Assembly: GCA_963576785.1 (NCBI GenBank)
Contig: OY756143.1
Coordinates: forward strand, 620,001-684,000
Length of the DNA: 64,000 nt
Direction of reading: 5' to 3'
From: Chlorophyllum brunneum
Lineage: Eukaryota; Basidiomycota; Agaricomycetes; Agaricales; Agaricaceae
Shown here: positions 1-10,929 of the stretch, piece after piece
Numbering within the stretch: the first letter of the stretch is position 1
Layout of the letters: each line of letters opens with the position of its first letter
Notes under the pieces: model-generated
The model's input: only the letters and a program-made list of their open reading frames with translations
The model's database searches: none
What the model was told of the DNA's origin: nothing
Position numbers and translations under genes: made by a program

Positions 1-2160
1 CGTTGTCAATGCTTTTTTAATTTATAAATTTGTTGATTGTCTCGTAAAGATGGGCCAACGGCAGTTTTACCAACGTCAATGGCGGCGCCGTCATGTGAGT
101 TTTGATGTCAACTGATTTCAATTTAAACTCACTCATCCCCGATTGAATAGTTGTATGTCTGAAAACTTTCGGCAAAAGATGGTTGATTGATCCCAGATAG
201 ATTATTTGTTCAATGATAAACCAGGTACAACAACAGCTTTCCCAGATGACGTGAGTACTTATCGGACGTGCGCGGGGTTGCTCTCAAGCTGATGGTTATT
301 CATAGTTCCGTATGCTCAGTGGTATGAACCCTCATCCTCGTTGCTTTGGGCCTTTGTTCATAGGACTGTCTAGGCGATCCGACTCTCCGCACGTACGACC
401 CTAATAGTTACGCCCAGCAGGCTGTGACATTCTTGTGCCTGGACTTCGACGGCACTTCGACGCGTCACAATTCTCTGCCTTCTGGGAAATGTCCTTCTGG
501 GATTCGTGCACAGATCGTGGGTCTCGTGATATCGTCTTATCCCTGTTGACCTGATATATGATTATCAGAACTTCCCGAGCTGTTGGGATGGAAAGGTGCG
601 GTGGGTCAGTCTAGGTACTCTGAACGTTTTCTGACTTCCCTTCCCAGAACCTGGATTCACCGGACCACAAGTCTCATGTCGCCTTCCTTTCAGGGGGACC
701 TGATTCCGGCACTTGTAGTGACCCCAAATTTCCTGTGACTCTTCCTCGAATTTTTATCGAAGTAAGCCTGGAGTTTTCCCAGTGTTTTTCTGATTCCAAT
801 TCAACACATCCAGGTTTACTGGGCGGGCAATGATTTTGAGCCTGTGAGGTCCCAGGCGATGAACCCTTCGCAGCCATTCGTGTAGGTCAAAGAGTGTATG
901 ATGAATTACTACTCTAAATTAGTTCATCTTAGGTATTCTCATGGCGACCCAACTGGGTACGGTTACCATGCAGGTCGGAACACCTTTCATTTAACTGTGG
1001 CAAGGGCATCTTGACTGACGATGTACAATAGACTTCATTAACGGTTGGGACAAAGGAGTTCTTCAGAACGCCGTTGATAAATGTCATTGCAATATGTATG
1101 GCGACGTAAGCCTCCTTTCATCCTCATGTTCCTTGTAGCCTTTCTGACGCATACCTACAGCCGACCTGTTGCGTGGACCAAGGAATCTTCCATATGAACA
1201 AGGGGCAGACGTGCCGTATCACCAAATCAATTAATGAAGCAAGTGCGTATCTTGGTTAAGCCTTGACTCCTTGTTTGACCAGAATTGACTGACGATTGGC
1301 GCGCGCTATTAGCGACTGGAACTCTTCCGAAGCTACCAGGAAACAATCCGGTCCAGCCAGAAGGGAAGCGTGCTACCATGTACTCAGATCCTAGCACTCC
1401 CGAGTTGATTTCCCCTGTCTTCGCCTATACGGGTGATCATCCAACCCAAACAGGGACGATTGTCCCGGGAGGCTCATCACCCGCGTCATCGTCGGGCTCC
1501 ACGTCAGGACCATCGTCCTCCACCGTTCCTCAGCCTGTCTCTTCGCCATTACCTGCCTCATCCAATACCCTTCAACCTCCTTCCCCGTCACAGTCATCTT
1601 CGACATCTACGGCGCAGAGCAATGCAAGCGCTCATCTCCCCTCGACCACAACTTCCTACGCACACACAATCCCTGCCACAACCACCAAGCGCCCATTCCC
1701 AACGTTCTCCATTCCTTCCATCTCCATTCCCTCCATTCCCATCCCTACTTTCTCAATACCCCACTTTCCCTCTGTCAACAGTGGAAACGCGACTGGGAAT
1801 CCTAACTATGGTGGTTCTGATTCTGGCTCGAGCTCGGGACCACATGTTGTCAATTCACCCAACCAGCCTGGTGCTGGTGTACCCAACAGTAACGGACACC
1901 ATATTCTCGGCCAGGCCGGAGCGCCGGCCCCGATACCAACCTCCAGCACTGTGTCACCTTCAGCTTCCAGTGGAAAAGGTCGCTGCAACAAGAGATCAAA
2001 ACGCTCGAAGCGTGGTCTCTTCATTGAAGGAATCGATATACTGGCGGCTCACGATGTCAACGTCGATACTACCCCAGTCCCTCCCACTGCCGATGTAGAC
2101 AAACTCGATCGCGCTCGCCGTTCTCATCGTCGCCGTTTCACGAATCATTTCATGAACTAG
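1..2160 (+). CDS. DUF1996 domain secreted protein (5' partial)
   Basis: Spliced exons on + give a continuous DUF1996 domain. Motifs in order are TTTAFPDD, DPTLRTYDPNS, FLCLDFDG, CPSGIR, NFPSCWDGK, LDSPDHKSHVAF, LPRIFIEV, SHGDPTGYGYHADFINGWD, CHCNMYGDPTCC and LPGNNPVQPEG. Introns visible include 532-567, 597-647, about 762-813 and 1242-1281. After the domain comes a long Ser/Thr/Pro-rich tail (about 1480-2000) and a basic C-terminus ending at TAG 2158-2160. The start lies upstream of the window and the first two exons are ambiguous. DUF1996 proteins are common fungal secreted or wall-associated proteins of unknown biochemical function. The Ser/Thr tail suggests heavy O-glycosylation, which is inference. 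Family assignment is confident; exact exon edges before 364 are not. Confidence 0.88.
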
Positions 2161-2739
2161 GAGAAGGTTGTCTTGTCATTTTATTCACCAGTTCCTCATC
2201 TTTTTTTTCAGTTATCTTCCTCTCATCTCATTGGTGCTACTAGCCACCATGATCTCTGTCTCCGTCTCGTCTCTCCATGATCTGTTGACAGATATCCGTA
2301 TCGTGTTATATCTCCATCTCATTTTCTCTTGTCTCGTGCTCGCTGCTTGTCGGTTCGTAGTCAATGTCCCTGGTTCGGATATTGTAGAATGAGTATATCA
2401 GACAGAAAATCGGTAGATGTGTTCCTTTCCTTGTATTCTTTATCCTGGTTCCGTGTTCCAGTTGGGTCATGTCTGTACTACACTTGAGCGGAAATGAAAC
2501 CTATGTTTTTTGCTCGCCATCATAATCACTATAAGTTTCGCTCGCAAGATGCAGTACTAATATTAATACACTAAACATGAATATGTAATCCGGTAACATG
2601 TACCAAGGTCGAATGTGAATTTGGGATATCCAAATGCAAGGATGCCAAGTGTACAGAAATAGACAAATGATTTAAGCGACAAACAAAAGAAAGGAGGGAT
2701 AAATAAAAGCAATTTCAAAGGGTTATGCACTGCACTCCA
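2161..2739. other. Intergenic, convergent 3' ends
   Basis: This gap lies between the stop of the DUF1996 gene and the stop of the minus-strand RING-like gene, so it should hold the two 3' UTRs and poly(A) sites. The short ORFs here have no signal peptide, domain or splice context that I trust. Confidence 0.6.
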
Positions 2740-4770
2740 TTACAAAAACAGGGGAATTGCGCCTCTGGGACCTTCACTGGGGCCCCCACCCCAGTTTCCA
2801 TTCCAATGGTCGGTATCACCGGTACCAGGGTACGACAGTCCGGGACCCATCCTTCCACGACGACCACCGGGATGCCTTCTTCCTCTTCTATTCACACCAC
2901 CACCACTTCTAATCTCATTACCGTCATCGCGCTCGGGTATCCATTCTCCATTGATCTTGACACTCACGTGCACACGACCACACCCAGCGACAGGACAATG
3001 CCAGATATAATCCGGTGGAGGCATTTGAAGGGGTTGTTTCGCTCTAGTAGTGCGCTTCGTAGGTGAATGTGACGACAATGATGGGCCAGCGGTGGAATGC
3101 ATTTGCCGAGGGCGTAAACGAGATCGGATGCTGTTGTTGTCCTGTTCTTGCGCGTGAAGATGGAGATGATCATCGTATTCCTCGTCATCCACCTCCGCCT
3201 TAGCTTTCCCTTTCCCTTTCCTACCAAAACCGGCAGAGCTAACACCACCAACGACACCGAGACCCGCAGGCTGGTCTGGATAGTGTGGTTGTCCAATCTC
3301 CTTTAAGCATTTCCCATCAATAAGATGCCCGCATCTGAGGGCCCATACTCGACAATTCTTTTGGTCGTCAGACGTAAGATTATTACTGAGGACCAGCGGG
3401 TCGAGGCAGTGGGCGCAGACAAGGGTGTTTGTGCTTGTGGACCTGGGAGGTGTGTGCAGTCGTGGGCGTGATGTTGGAATGGAAGGCGAGGCAGATGACG
3501 AAGCAGATCCTGAAATAGTACTACCACCAAGACTAGTAAGTACTGACCCCTCCTCGTCATCTATGATAATTGGTTCCGAGGGAGGTATATGTTTTTTCGG
3601 CGCCATGGGTGAAGTGACATCGATAACCTCCACAGGTGATTTCGGGGCAAAATCAAAAGTGAAGCCAGGTTCAGGAGGTTGAGGATGCGTGTACTCCTTT
3701 CTATATGGCGACTCTTCACGAACACTATTCCGGCGTCGGAGAACTTCGCTTCGGATGAAGGCTCTAGCCGGATTAAACGCCGGATCCCAATCTCTCAGTC
3801 CCTCTCCCTCTTCTTCTGCAAGCAACTGAAGAGCAAGAGTTCTGTCTAGATCCTCATCGTCCACGCCAAGTGGGTCATTGACAAAACCAAAGTTGTTTCC
3901 CAGCCCCAGGGCAAAAAAGTTGATTTGATTGCGTGGGCCTTCGTCTGGCGCTAACGCCGGACCGCCTAATATTCGGCGGACACCGCTTCCCACACGACCC
4001 AGGAACGAGTTGCCTACTTCGTAGGGAAGAGGTGGTCGATGATGGAGCTGTTGCTGTTGTCGGGCACGATTTTGGGCTATGAGTGCCCCGCCTAGCCCCA
4101 AGGCCGGTACGTGGTGTGAAGGAGGAGCCGGCTGAAGAGGTCTTGGAGGGAGGTCATGATCATTTTCTCTAGGGACATGGAACTGAAGAGGCTGGTTCGA
4201 GGGGCCAGGTCCTGTTCCAGGCGCCGGCTGACGTTGGTGTATGTTAGCCTCAAATGGAAATGGGTGGTCATTTGGCCTGATGATCGGAGGTGAGGAATAT
4301 GCAGGACCATGGCGGCGCATGGGAAGAGATGTCTGTCCCACATAACGGTGTGGGACTTGGGGAACAGGGGGAACATAACCCCATGGTAGGTTGCGGGGAG
4401 GTGGCGACTGCAAACGGGTCCTAGACGCTGAATAACACGAGGAATTTGTTTTCGATCGTAAGCACCGAGTTCTTCGAGCTCGAAGAGGAATGGCAGAGGA
4501 TTTACCTGGTCGGACGTTGCTGGCTGGGATCATAATGTCCTCCTCGTCGCTGTCAACGAGCGAGATGACCTCGGAGGGGGCAGAAACTCTCCTCCGTGTT
4601 GCAGGCCGCGAGGGGTCAGGACCAGACGAACGATGAGCCTGATAGAGATCGTCGTCGAGCTCATCGACGTCGATAACTTCTATTGAGTCTCTGCGTCGTC
4701 GCTGCTGCCTGATCTGGGTGTTCTGGGCGTCGTCGAGGACGGGCATGGGGAGGTGGAAGACGGTGGCCAT
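2740..4770 (-). CDS. RING-like zinc-finger protein, putative E3 ubiquitin ligase
   Basis: One uninterrupted reading frame of about 676 residues. I chose the ATG at 4770 (MATVFHLPMP), five codons inside the longest ORF, because it has the more typical beginning; the upstream in-frame ATG at 4785 is possible. The first 450 residues are low complexity, rich in Pro, Arg, Ser and acidic runs (IEVIDVDELDDD). The C-terminal third holds a Cys/His cluster: CAHC near residue 455, then WALRCGHLIDGKC, and about 115 residues later WHCPVAGCGRVH. This order matches a RING-type cross-brace with a long insertion between the two halves. Fungal RING proteins usually act as E3 ligases, but no catalytic partner can be inferred here. 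The absence of introns is unusual for this window. Confidence 0.7.
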   Translation of the reverse strand: MATVFHLPMPVLDDAQNTQIRQQRRRRDSIEVIDVDELDDDLYQAHRSSGPDPSRPATRRRVSAPSEVISLVDSDEEDIMIPASNVRPGKSSAIPLRARRTRCLRSKTNSSCYSASRTRLQSPPPRNLPWGYVPPVPQVPHRYVGQTSLPMRRHGPAYSSPPIIRPNDHPFPFEANIHQRQPAPGTGPGPSNQPLQFHVPRENDHDLPPRPLQPAPPSHHVPALGLGGALIAQNRARQQQQLHHRPPLPYEVGNSFLGRVGSGVRRILGGPALAPDEGPRNQINFFALGLGNNFGFVNDPLGVDDEDLDRTLALQLLAEEEGEGLRDWDPAFNPARAFIRSEVLRRRNSVREESPYRKEYTHPQPPEPGFTFDFAPKSPVEVIDVTSPMAPKKHIPPSEPIIIDDEEGSVLTSLGGSTISGSASSSASPSIPTSRPRLHTPPRSTSTNTLVCAHCLDPLVLSNNLTSDDQKNCRVWALRCGHLIDGKCLKEIGQPHYPDQPAGLGVVGGVSSAGFGRKGKGKAKAEVDDEEYDDHLHLHAQEQDNNSIRSRLRPRQMHSTAGPSLSSHSPTKRTTRAKQPLQMPPPDYIWHCPVAGCGRVHVSVKINGEWIPERDDGNEIRSGGGVNRRGRRHPGGRRGRMGPGLSYPGTGDTDHWNGNWGGGPSEGPRGAIPLFL

Positions 4771-5510
4771 GGAGTCTCTCAGCACTTTGTCACTTTCTCT
4801 CCGTCTATAGGTCCCAGCACGTGACTAGGTATTCCTGGCGTGGCTTTGGCGCTGCTTGGCAAAGGCTTCTGCATGGTCCTCTTCCGGCGACCGTCCAGGT
4901 TTATGCACAGCTGCCAGGTTGGGCCAGTAACATCATCAAGATTTACGTGGCCAATAAATTATCGGTTCAGTATGGTATTCTTGCCCTGGGCGGCTGGACC
5001 ACCGGATCTACATTAACAATAACATCAGTCAAATACTCCTCCTGCGTTCCCGGAAAAATACGCCTTCTGGTTTCCTGCGTGTCTGTGTATGCACGAAACG
5101 CCTATGCTCTTAGCTCTATATCACTGTGCTAACCAAAACAACGATGGCTGCGGCATTGTAATGGAGAAACGGCCAACTGAGTTCTCGTTGCACATCCTGT
5201 CTCTACGGGAGCTGTACGTTGTACCATATCTCCTAACAGTATTCAAAACGTATGGTCCGTCGAGTCACTCACCAATGACGCATTGGACCACATCCCCGTT
5301 TTCTTGGTGTCACATCGATATCTCGACAACAATACGACCGGACCCCTTGCGAAATGACCATTCATCCACCATTTTCGGAGAGATCCAATCCATGAAAGAT
5401 ATATAAACCTCTTCAGAAACATACAAGGATCCCCATCGCGAACCCAAGATTTCCCTCGTGGACGCGCAATTCCAATCCCAATCTTCTTCTTACGTTCAGC
5501 CTTATAAAAG
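4771..5510. promoter_or_regulatory. Divergent promoter region, RING gene / terpene synthase
   Basis: 740 nt without a convincing gene separate two divergent starts. A CACGTG E-box is present at 4818-4823 close to the RING gene start, and a TATATAA element lies at 5400-5406, about 105 nt before the terpene synthase ATG. A second TATAAA at 5503-5508 abuts the ATG and is too close to serve it. Regulatory roles are inferred from motif and position only. Confidence 0.4.
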
Positions 5511-6785
5511 ATGCCTAACCAAATCGTTTCTCCCGATCCCCCTGCGACCTATCCTGATGGATCACCTCGGTACTTTATACTCCCAGACCTCATCGGTCAC
5601 TGTTCCTACGAGCGACGCCACCACCCCGAGACCTCCCCCTTGGCCCGCGAATCCGAGCAGTGGTTTCTCTCGTTCGCGAACCACCCCGAAGAAAAACGCA
5701 AGAAATTTATGGTTCTTAAAGCAGGCGAATTGACTGCGTCCTGTTACCCGGATACCGACCGTTTCCATCTCCGCGTCTGCGACGACTTCATGAACTATTT
5801 GTTCAGCGTTGATGACTGGTTGGATGAGTTCGACGTTGATGATACATATGGCATGAGGACCTGTTGTATTGGTGCTATGCGTGACCCGCTCGACTTCGAG
5901 ACGAACAAGACCGCTGGTCTCTTGACCAAATCGTATGTGCACGCATTTAATCATCTTAAACGCTGAACCTATACCCCATTTCCTTTTATCCAGGTTCTTT
6001 AGTCGTCTCGTCTCGTCCGCCGGTCCAGGATGCCGCGAGAGGTTCATTCATAGCATGGATCTCTTCTTCATCGCGGTCACTAAACAATCCCGGGATCGCG
6101 CAAGCGGTATCACGCCCGACCTTGCCTCATACATTGAAGTCCGCCGTGACACCAGTGGCTGCAAACCATGTTTCCAACTCATCGAATTTGCGGGACGCTT
6201 CGACTTACCTGAAGAGGTCGTTAATCACCCATTGATTCAGAGTGTGGAAGAGGCAACGAACGATCTCGTTACTTGGTCCAACGTATGTATATCTTATTCT
6301 CCCCCCCCCTCCCCACCTCCTGTTTTTACGCACTATACGCCGAGATTCTGAGGCTCACTTTTGCACCTCAGGACATTTTTTCGTATAATAAGGAACAAGT
6401 CGGACACGACACGCACAACATGATCCCCGTTACAATGAAGCAATACGGTTACACACTCCAGGAAGCCGTCGACTTTACCGGAGAAATGTGCAAGAAGAGC
6501 ATTGAGCGATTCCACCGCGATCGTTTTCTCCTTCCGTCCTGGGGTCCTGAAGTCGACCGGATGGTCGCTATGTACATCGATGGATTGCAAAACTGGATTG
6601 TCGGTACGTTTCTTTAGTAATTATTGTCGAGTTTTACGGGTTGGCTGATCATAGTTCGGACCGTAGGGTCGCTATATTGGTCATTTGAGACCGGAAGGTA
6701 CTTTGACGATAAAGGTCTAGTGATTATGAAAACTAGGATAGTTTACCTGGCGCCGAAGCGTCCGCGTGTTCCTCCCAAGAACTAG
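5511..6785 (+). CDS. Sesquiterpene synthase (class I terpene cyclase)
   Basis: Four exons (5511-5932, 5994-6282, 6372-6603, 6667-6785) join in frame to 353 residues, the normal size for agaricomycete sesquiterpene synthases. The aspartate-rich metal site is DDWLDE at residues 101-106. The NSE/DTE site NDIFSYNKE covers 237-245 and spans the exon 2/3 junction. A C-terminal Arg-Tyr pair (GRYF, about 325-326) that normally contacts diphosphate is present. These residues bind Mg2+ and the diphosphate of farnesyl diphosphate in the family, so the gene looks catalytically intact. The product cannot be predicted. No P450, oxidase or transporter sits next to it, so it is not part of an obvious biosynthetic cluster. 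Confidence 0.93.
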
Positions 6786-8043
6786 ATCAATTCTGTCATC
6801 TCTTTTTTCTTTCGTTTTATTTAACCATTCGGTAGTCATAAGCGACCATGGCCAGGCTAAATTATCCTGTATATAGCCCATCTTCGTTCACTTACTGTAA
6901 GGAATTCGTATATTTTATATTTTACATATCTTCGGTTATTGTCTGTATGTATGACTCGAATCAATAGATGCATCGATCAGGGGGAGATTTTGTTCACTGG
7001 TCACGCTTGGCGCTTGGTCCACATGAATTTACAAATCATCTCTCCAGGCTTGTTACTGCCGGACAAAAAGACATGAACAATAAGACTAGCTCCACAAAAT
7101 GTCCTATGATTATACCACAACTTTGCGAGCTGCAAGCTGAACAGGAACAGGCTTTCGTGGCCCTCGGGGGTAATTTTGTTACCCGATCAGGTCTTCGCGC
7201 AGGTTACCACAGTTGCAAAAAAAAAAAAAAAGAATACACGGTAATCGGCCCCGTACACCCCGCATCCACCTTTCCGGCACCCGCTGAGCCTAAACGCAAA
7301 AGCGCATAGAGCACCCGCTAGCACCATGATTGAGGCTTCCAATAATGACCTAGGTATTGTCGGCTCTCGGCTCAGTCGAGCTCAACCATCAACGCATCAA
7401 TGCATCAAAAGTCGCGCCAACATCAAGCTCATCCTCCCCTCGAAACTCTGTTGCCACCCTCCTTGATGCGGCCTGGGTGGAGACAAGAACGCATGAAGAG
7501 TCACACACATGAAACTGGAAATTGGGAGGCTGGCGTCACGGTTAGTGGGGACTAGCGAGGAATGGTTAGGCACTAGTTAATATTTTGTTGTAGAACGGAC
7601 TCTTGCGGCTATTCGGGTATATAATATTATACACGGGGCAAAACATTTCTGAATTACATTTATGTTTGACGCTAGTTGGGGAGTGACTATGCCCTTTCCC
7701 ATTGTCATGAATGCGAAGTTCCTGCCGGCTATTAGACATGTCAGACATTGTTACGAGTGCATGGCCTGAGTCATTGTGCACCAAAAGGCGCTGAGCAATG
7801 GTATCAGCCCGAGAGCAAGTCATCAAACCCAAGGGACCTCATCGTCACCCGCCCTGCCTAGTGATATTCCACATATTTAGGCTGGTCTTCGAAGCGACAT
7901 ACTCCTCTGAAGCTGGGCCTTCACTCATCCCCCCCTTGGCCTTCCCACCAGCGGCGTCGAACGCTGCAGTGAGCATCACATTTCCAATTTCTTGTTGCTC
8001 CCAATCCTCCTGGTGAAGAACATTTTAATTTCACACACCGAGA
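6786..8043. other. Intergenic, no gene supported
   Basis: About 1.26 kb with only short unconvincing ORFs on both strands. An A15 homopolymer runs from 7217 to 7231. I see no domain, signal peptide or splice-consistent gene. Confidence 0.5.
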
Positions 8044-8430
8044 ATGCGTTCCTTCGTGCCCGTCTATACCACTCTGTTCATCCTCCTCACTGGGGGCCTC
8101 AACCTCTTCGGAAAGGGGCCGTCATCAAACCCGTCACTGGCGAGCACAGCAATGATTCCAAAAAGAGAGACGAACGTCCGATCCTTCAGATTATCGAGGA
8201 TAGACTCTCGCCATTGGAACGACTCCAAGCCCGAAGCTGAGGTCCTGGAAAATATCGTCATAGGGGAGAAGAATCCCGGAAGACGGGCCCATATGGCGAC
8301 AAGGGAGTCGGATTCCGGGTCGGTATCAGGGAGGGGAAAGGGAGAACGAATGCCTCGAGGGCGATACGCCGTGCGTAGACGTGTTCATCCGAGGGATTTT
8401 CGGATGAAGCGATTCTTGATGGAGGAGTAG
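8044..8430 (+). CDS. Hypothetical small protein with possible signal peptide
   Basis: An ATG-initiated ORF of 128 residues. The first 23 residues (MRSFVPVYTTLFILLTGGLN and a few more) form a hydrophobic stretch like a signal peptide or anchor. The rest is basic and hydrophilic with several Lys-Arg/Arg-Arg pairs and no cysteines. An overlapping minus-strand ORF (8385-8888) competes with it. Nothing in the product is recognisable, and it may be spurious or only the first exon of a spliced gene. Confidence 0.25.
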   Translation: MRSFVPVYTTLFILLTGGLNLFGKGPSSNPSLASTAMIPKRETNVRSFRLSRIDSRHWNDSKPEAEVLENIVIGEKNPGRRAHMATRESDSGSVSGRGKGERMPRGRYAVRRRVHPRDFRMKRFLMEE

Positions 8431-9486
8431 ATAGTCGGATTTCGGATTTCACGTTCATCCTGGTTGACCTTAGTGAGGGAAAAACGGGGGTTGGTTAGAT
8501 CGAGCTTGGGTTTCAAAGGTGACTGATGTTGGACGTTGATTCGACGGACGGACAATGCCAGCGAAAGTTGGCTGATTGCGTGATGCGAAGTACGAACGTG
8601 GCTGATAGAGCACTGAGAAGGGTCGTTTGAGATGGGGGCGGGGACGATGAGGGAAATAAATGGAAAGTTCTCAGAGACCATAGCGCGTAGGAGCTGCGAT
8701 CTGGATGTATGGTCCATTCTGCAGTCCGAGCATCCGAGGCAGCGAGGTAATTCCGGGTCAGCTAGTGCATTAGGAAATGGGGTCCAGAAGGGCTGAATAT
8801 GCACTGAAATGAAGCCCCTGGACTTGTTGACGAAGGATCTGGCTCGCAATAAGAACCACATTCGTAATATCTCTTGGGCAGGTTTCATAAATATGACCGA
8901 AAGTGCTGACGAGCAATAATACTGTTTGACAAGAGTTTGGTACGATGAGAAAGAGACAATTTCGGTCCGGCAAAGGCGACATATTCCATCATGAATACCT
9001 CATGCCAAGGACCTTAAAGCAGTCGGAGATTGTCAGATCAATGAAGGGAATATGTATTCATGAGTCATTTCATCCCTTTTTGTCCTCGAATGTGAGAAGC
9101 GCTCTGCAACTGCAGTCCCAGGAAGAGGGAACCACTGGCTGGTGAATGAGATACCAGAAAAGGAGTGCCTTGTGCCCTCCGATACGTCCCATATGACTTC
9201 CTGCTGGGACGGGCACTGGAATTCGTTGATTCATCCCGTAAGCTTTGGTCCTGACTGAGACAAAATGGCATGTTGGCATTTGATCGCCCCAAGGGCAAGG
9301 TATTTTTCCAGGAAGAAACCTTGTCACTGGGTCTATAACCAGGTATCAAAGAAGAGTGGTTTAGCTGAATGAAGCACAAGAATATCCCAATCAAGCGTGG
9401 ACTCAACGCCGAAGAAATAATCATACTTTTGCCGAAAAGAATACCTGGGTGAGAAGGGAATACGGCTGGAAAGCCAGGATTTTGAT
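8431..9486. other. Intergenic, no gene supported
   Basis: About 1 kb between the doubtful small ORF and the 3' end of the NAS6 gene. Short ORFs occur on both strands, none with recognisable motifs. Confidence 0.45.
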
Positions 9487-10729
9487 TCAAGGTTTGCCGC
9501 ATAGGTCGATAACGTGCCGACGGGCGTTCCTCTGCTCAGAACCACCAACTCCTGGGACATCTTCCGGCGCTTCACCGTCCAGGTTTAACTTATGGAACCG
9601 AGTTTATCAGGATACCATACGATCAAATAGCCTCGGAGAAAACCTACGCGACCACGATCTGCGCCCGCATTAATCAGGAGAACAGCCGCCTCAGCATGAG
9701 CCGAGTCCATCGCAAGGTGCAATGGTGTATTTCCTGTGACAGAAAAGTAAAATTGTCAGGCATTGATATGGCGTGGATCACTGCGGGAGATTTACCAATC
9801 CGATCGCCGGTATTGAGGCGTAACTTGTTCGAAGACGTTGATGAGTCCAATAAGAGACGGATAAAGCCCACAGAACCGGTAGTGGCTGCACGATGCCTTC
9901 GAGAAATGGGGTGAATAGCGGGATTGGAACGAAGAAGCCCTGGAACGCATACAGAGGTTGCTGGTTGGCCTTGTCCCTGGCATTTATCTGCTCCGTGGTG
10001 AGAACTCCTCGGTCATGAAGTATCGCGTCAAGGATACGTACGTCTGCACCCCTAGAAATTAGCAGCTTTCCAATCTGAGAATATGGTCAGAAAATGTAAC
10101 GGTTTCTCGTTGACTGCAAACCTACCTCTATGCGAGATTTGGAAGCTGCGTAGTGTCTATGAGAGAACTCGAGTCAAGAGCTTGTTTGACGTCGAAAGGA
10201 AAAAATACAAACAATGGGGTAAGTCCTTTATCGTTCTTCCTTTAGGATGGTTAGGTCAGGGAGAAGGAGGACGAACAATGCCACGAACCTATTCACATCT
10301 GCGCCAGCACCGACCAATTCTTGAACGATACCTTCGTGCCCTGAGCTGGCTGTCGTTTTGTGAGAATTATGGCATTCACTAATAGGCAATGTTTTCAACC
10401 TGCTATATGAAGTGCAGTCCATCCACTATTATCAAGCCTGTCCACTTCGGCCTTTTGATCGATGAGAAATCGTGCTATATCGAGGGAACCAGATGAAGCA
10501 GCCCAGTGAAGCGGTGTGCGTTCATCCTGATAGAAACATGTAAGCCGAGAGAAATGGTTGAGGGCTAGTCCCACACCGTATCTACAGAGTTAACGAGGCT
10601 CGGATTCTCGCTGACAAGCGTCCGGAGCAGGGAGAATTGATCTTGGAGCAACCAATGAGTTTATCAGTCCGACTATAAACTTAAGAACAGCCCACTAGTT
10701 TGCGCTGCTGAGTGCACTGATAAAGACAT
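9487..10729 (-). CDS. NAS6: 26S proteasome assembly chaperone NAS6/gankyrin (PSMD10-type ankyrin protein)
   Basis: At least eight short exons join in frame from ATG 10729 to TGA 9487, giving about 230 residues, the usual gankyrin length. The start reads MSLSVHSAAQTNQFSLLRTL, followed by ankyrin repeats recognisable as RTPLHWAASSG, WTALHIAASSGHEGIV, LTPLHYAASKSR, LHRAATTGSVGFIRLLL and NTPLHLAMDSAHAEA. The C-terminus (LDGEAPEDVPGVGG, then RRHVIDLCGKP) is of the fungal Nas6 type. In yeast and animals Nas6 binds the Rpt3 ATPase C-terminal domain and helps assemble the 19S base. All introns follow GT-AG rules and preserve the repeat register, so the gene looks functional. It is divergent from TFB2 across 200 nt. 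Confidence 0.9.
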
Positions 10730-10929
10730 TATGCTTGGACGGAGAAATTGGTTCTCCTGCTTGGAGTGACAAGGACAGAACGAGATGGGCCGCTATCATT
10801 TCACGACACAAGTACATGACGCGTACAGGGTTACGTGTGACCAAACACGTGATCATATTGGTCAGCTGAGTGCTTCGCCTGTAAATGCGGGGCAGCCATT
10901 TCCACCTACAGTTTGATCTTGGAATCCCT
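10730..10929. promoter_or_regulatory. Bidirectional promoter NAS6 / TFB2
   Basis: 200 nt separate the two ATGs. A CACGTG E-box lies at 10846-10851 and an inverted CCAAT box (ATTGG) at 10857-10861, both nearer the TFB2 start. No clear TATA box is visible, which fits housekeeping genes. Shared use by both genes is inferred from spacing. Confidence 0.45.

Noticed and set aside
1433..2098. 221-codon Ser/Pro/Arg-rich plus ORF
   Set aside because: Frame-shifted shadow of the DUF1996 Ser/Thr-rich tail.
2725..3066. Plus-strand ORF within the RING-like gene region
   Set aside because: It is the antisense shadow of the 676-codon minus frame that carries the zinc-binding motifs.
5089..5406. 105-codon ORF upstream of the terpene synthase
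   Set aside because: No features of a protein; it lies in the promoter interval that contains the TATA element.
8385..8888. 167-codon minus ORF
   Set aside because: No recognisable domain and conflicts with the plus ORF at 8044; neither is well supported.
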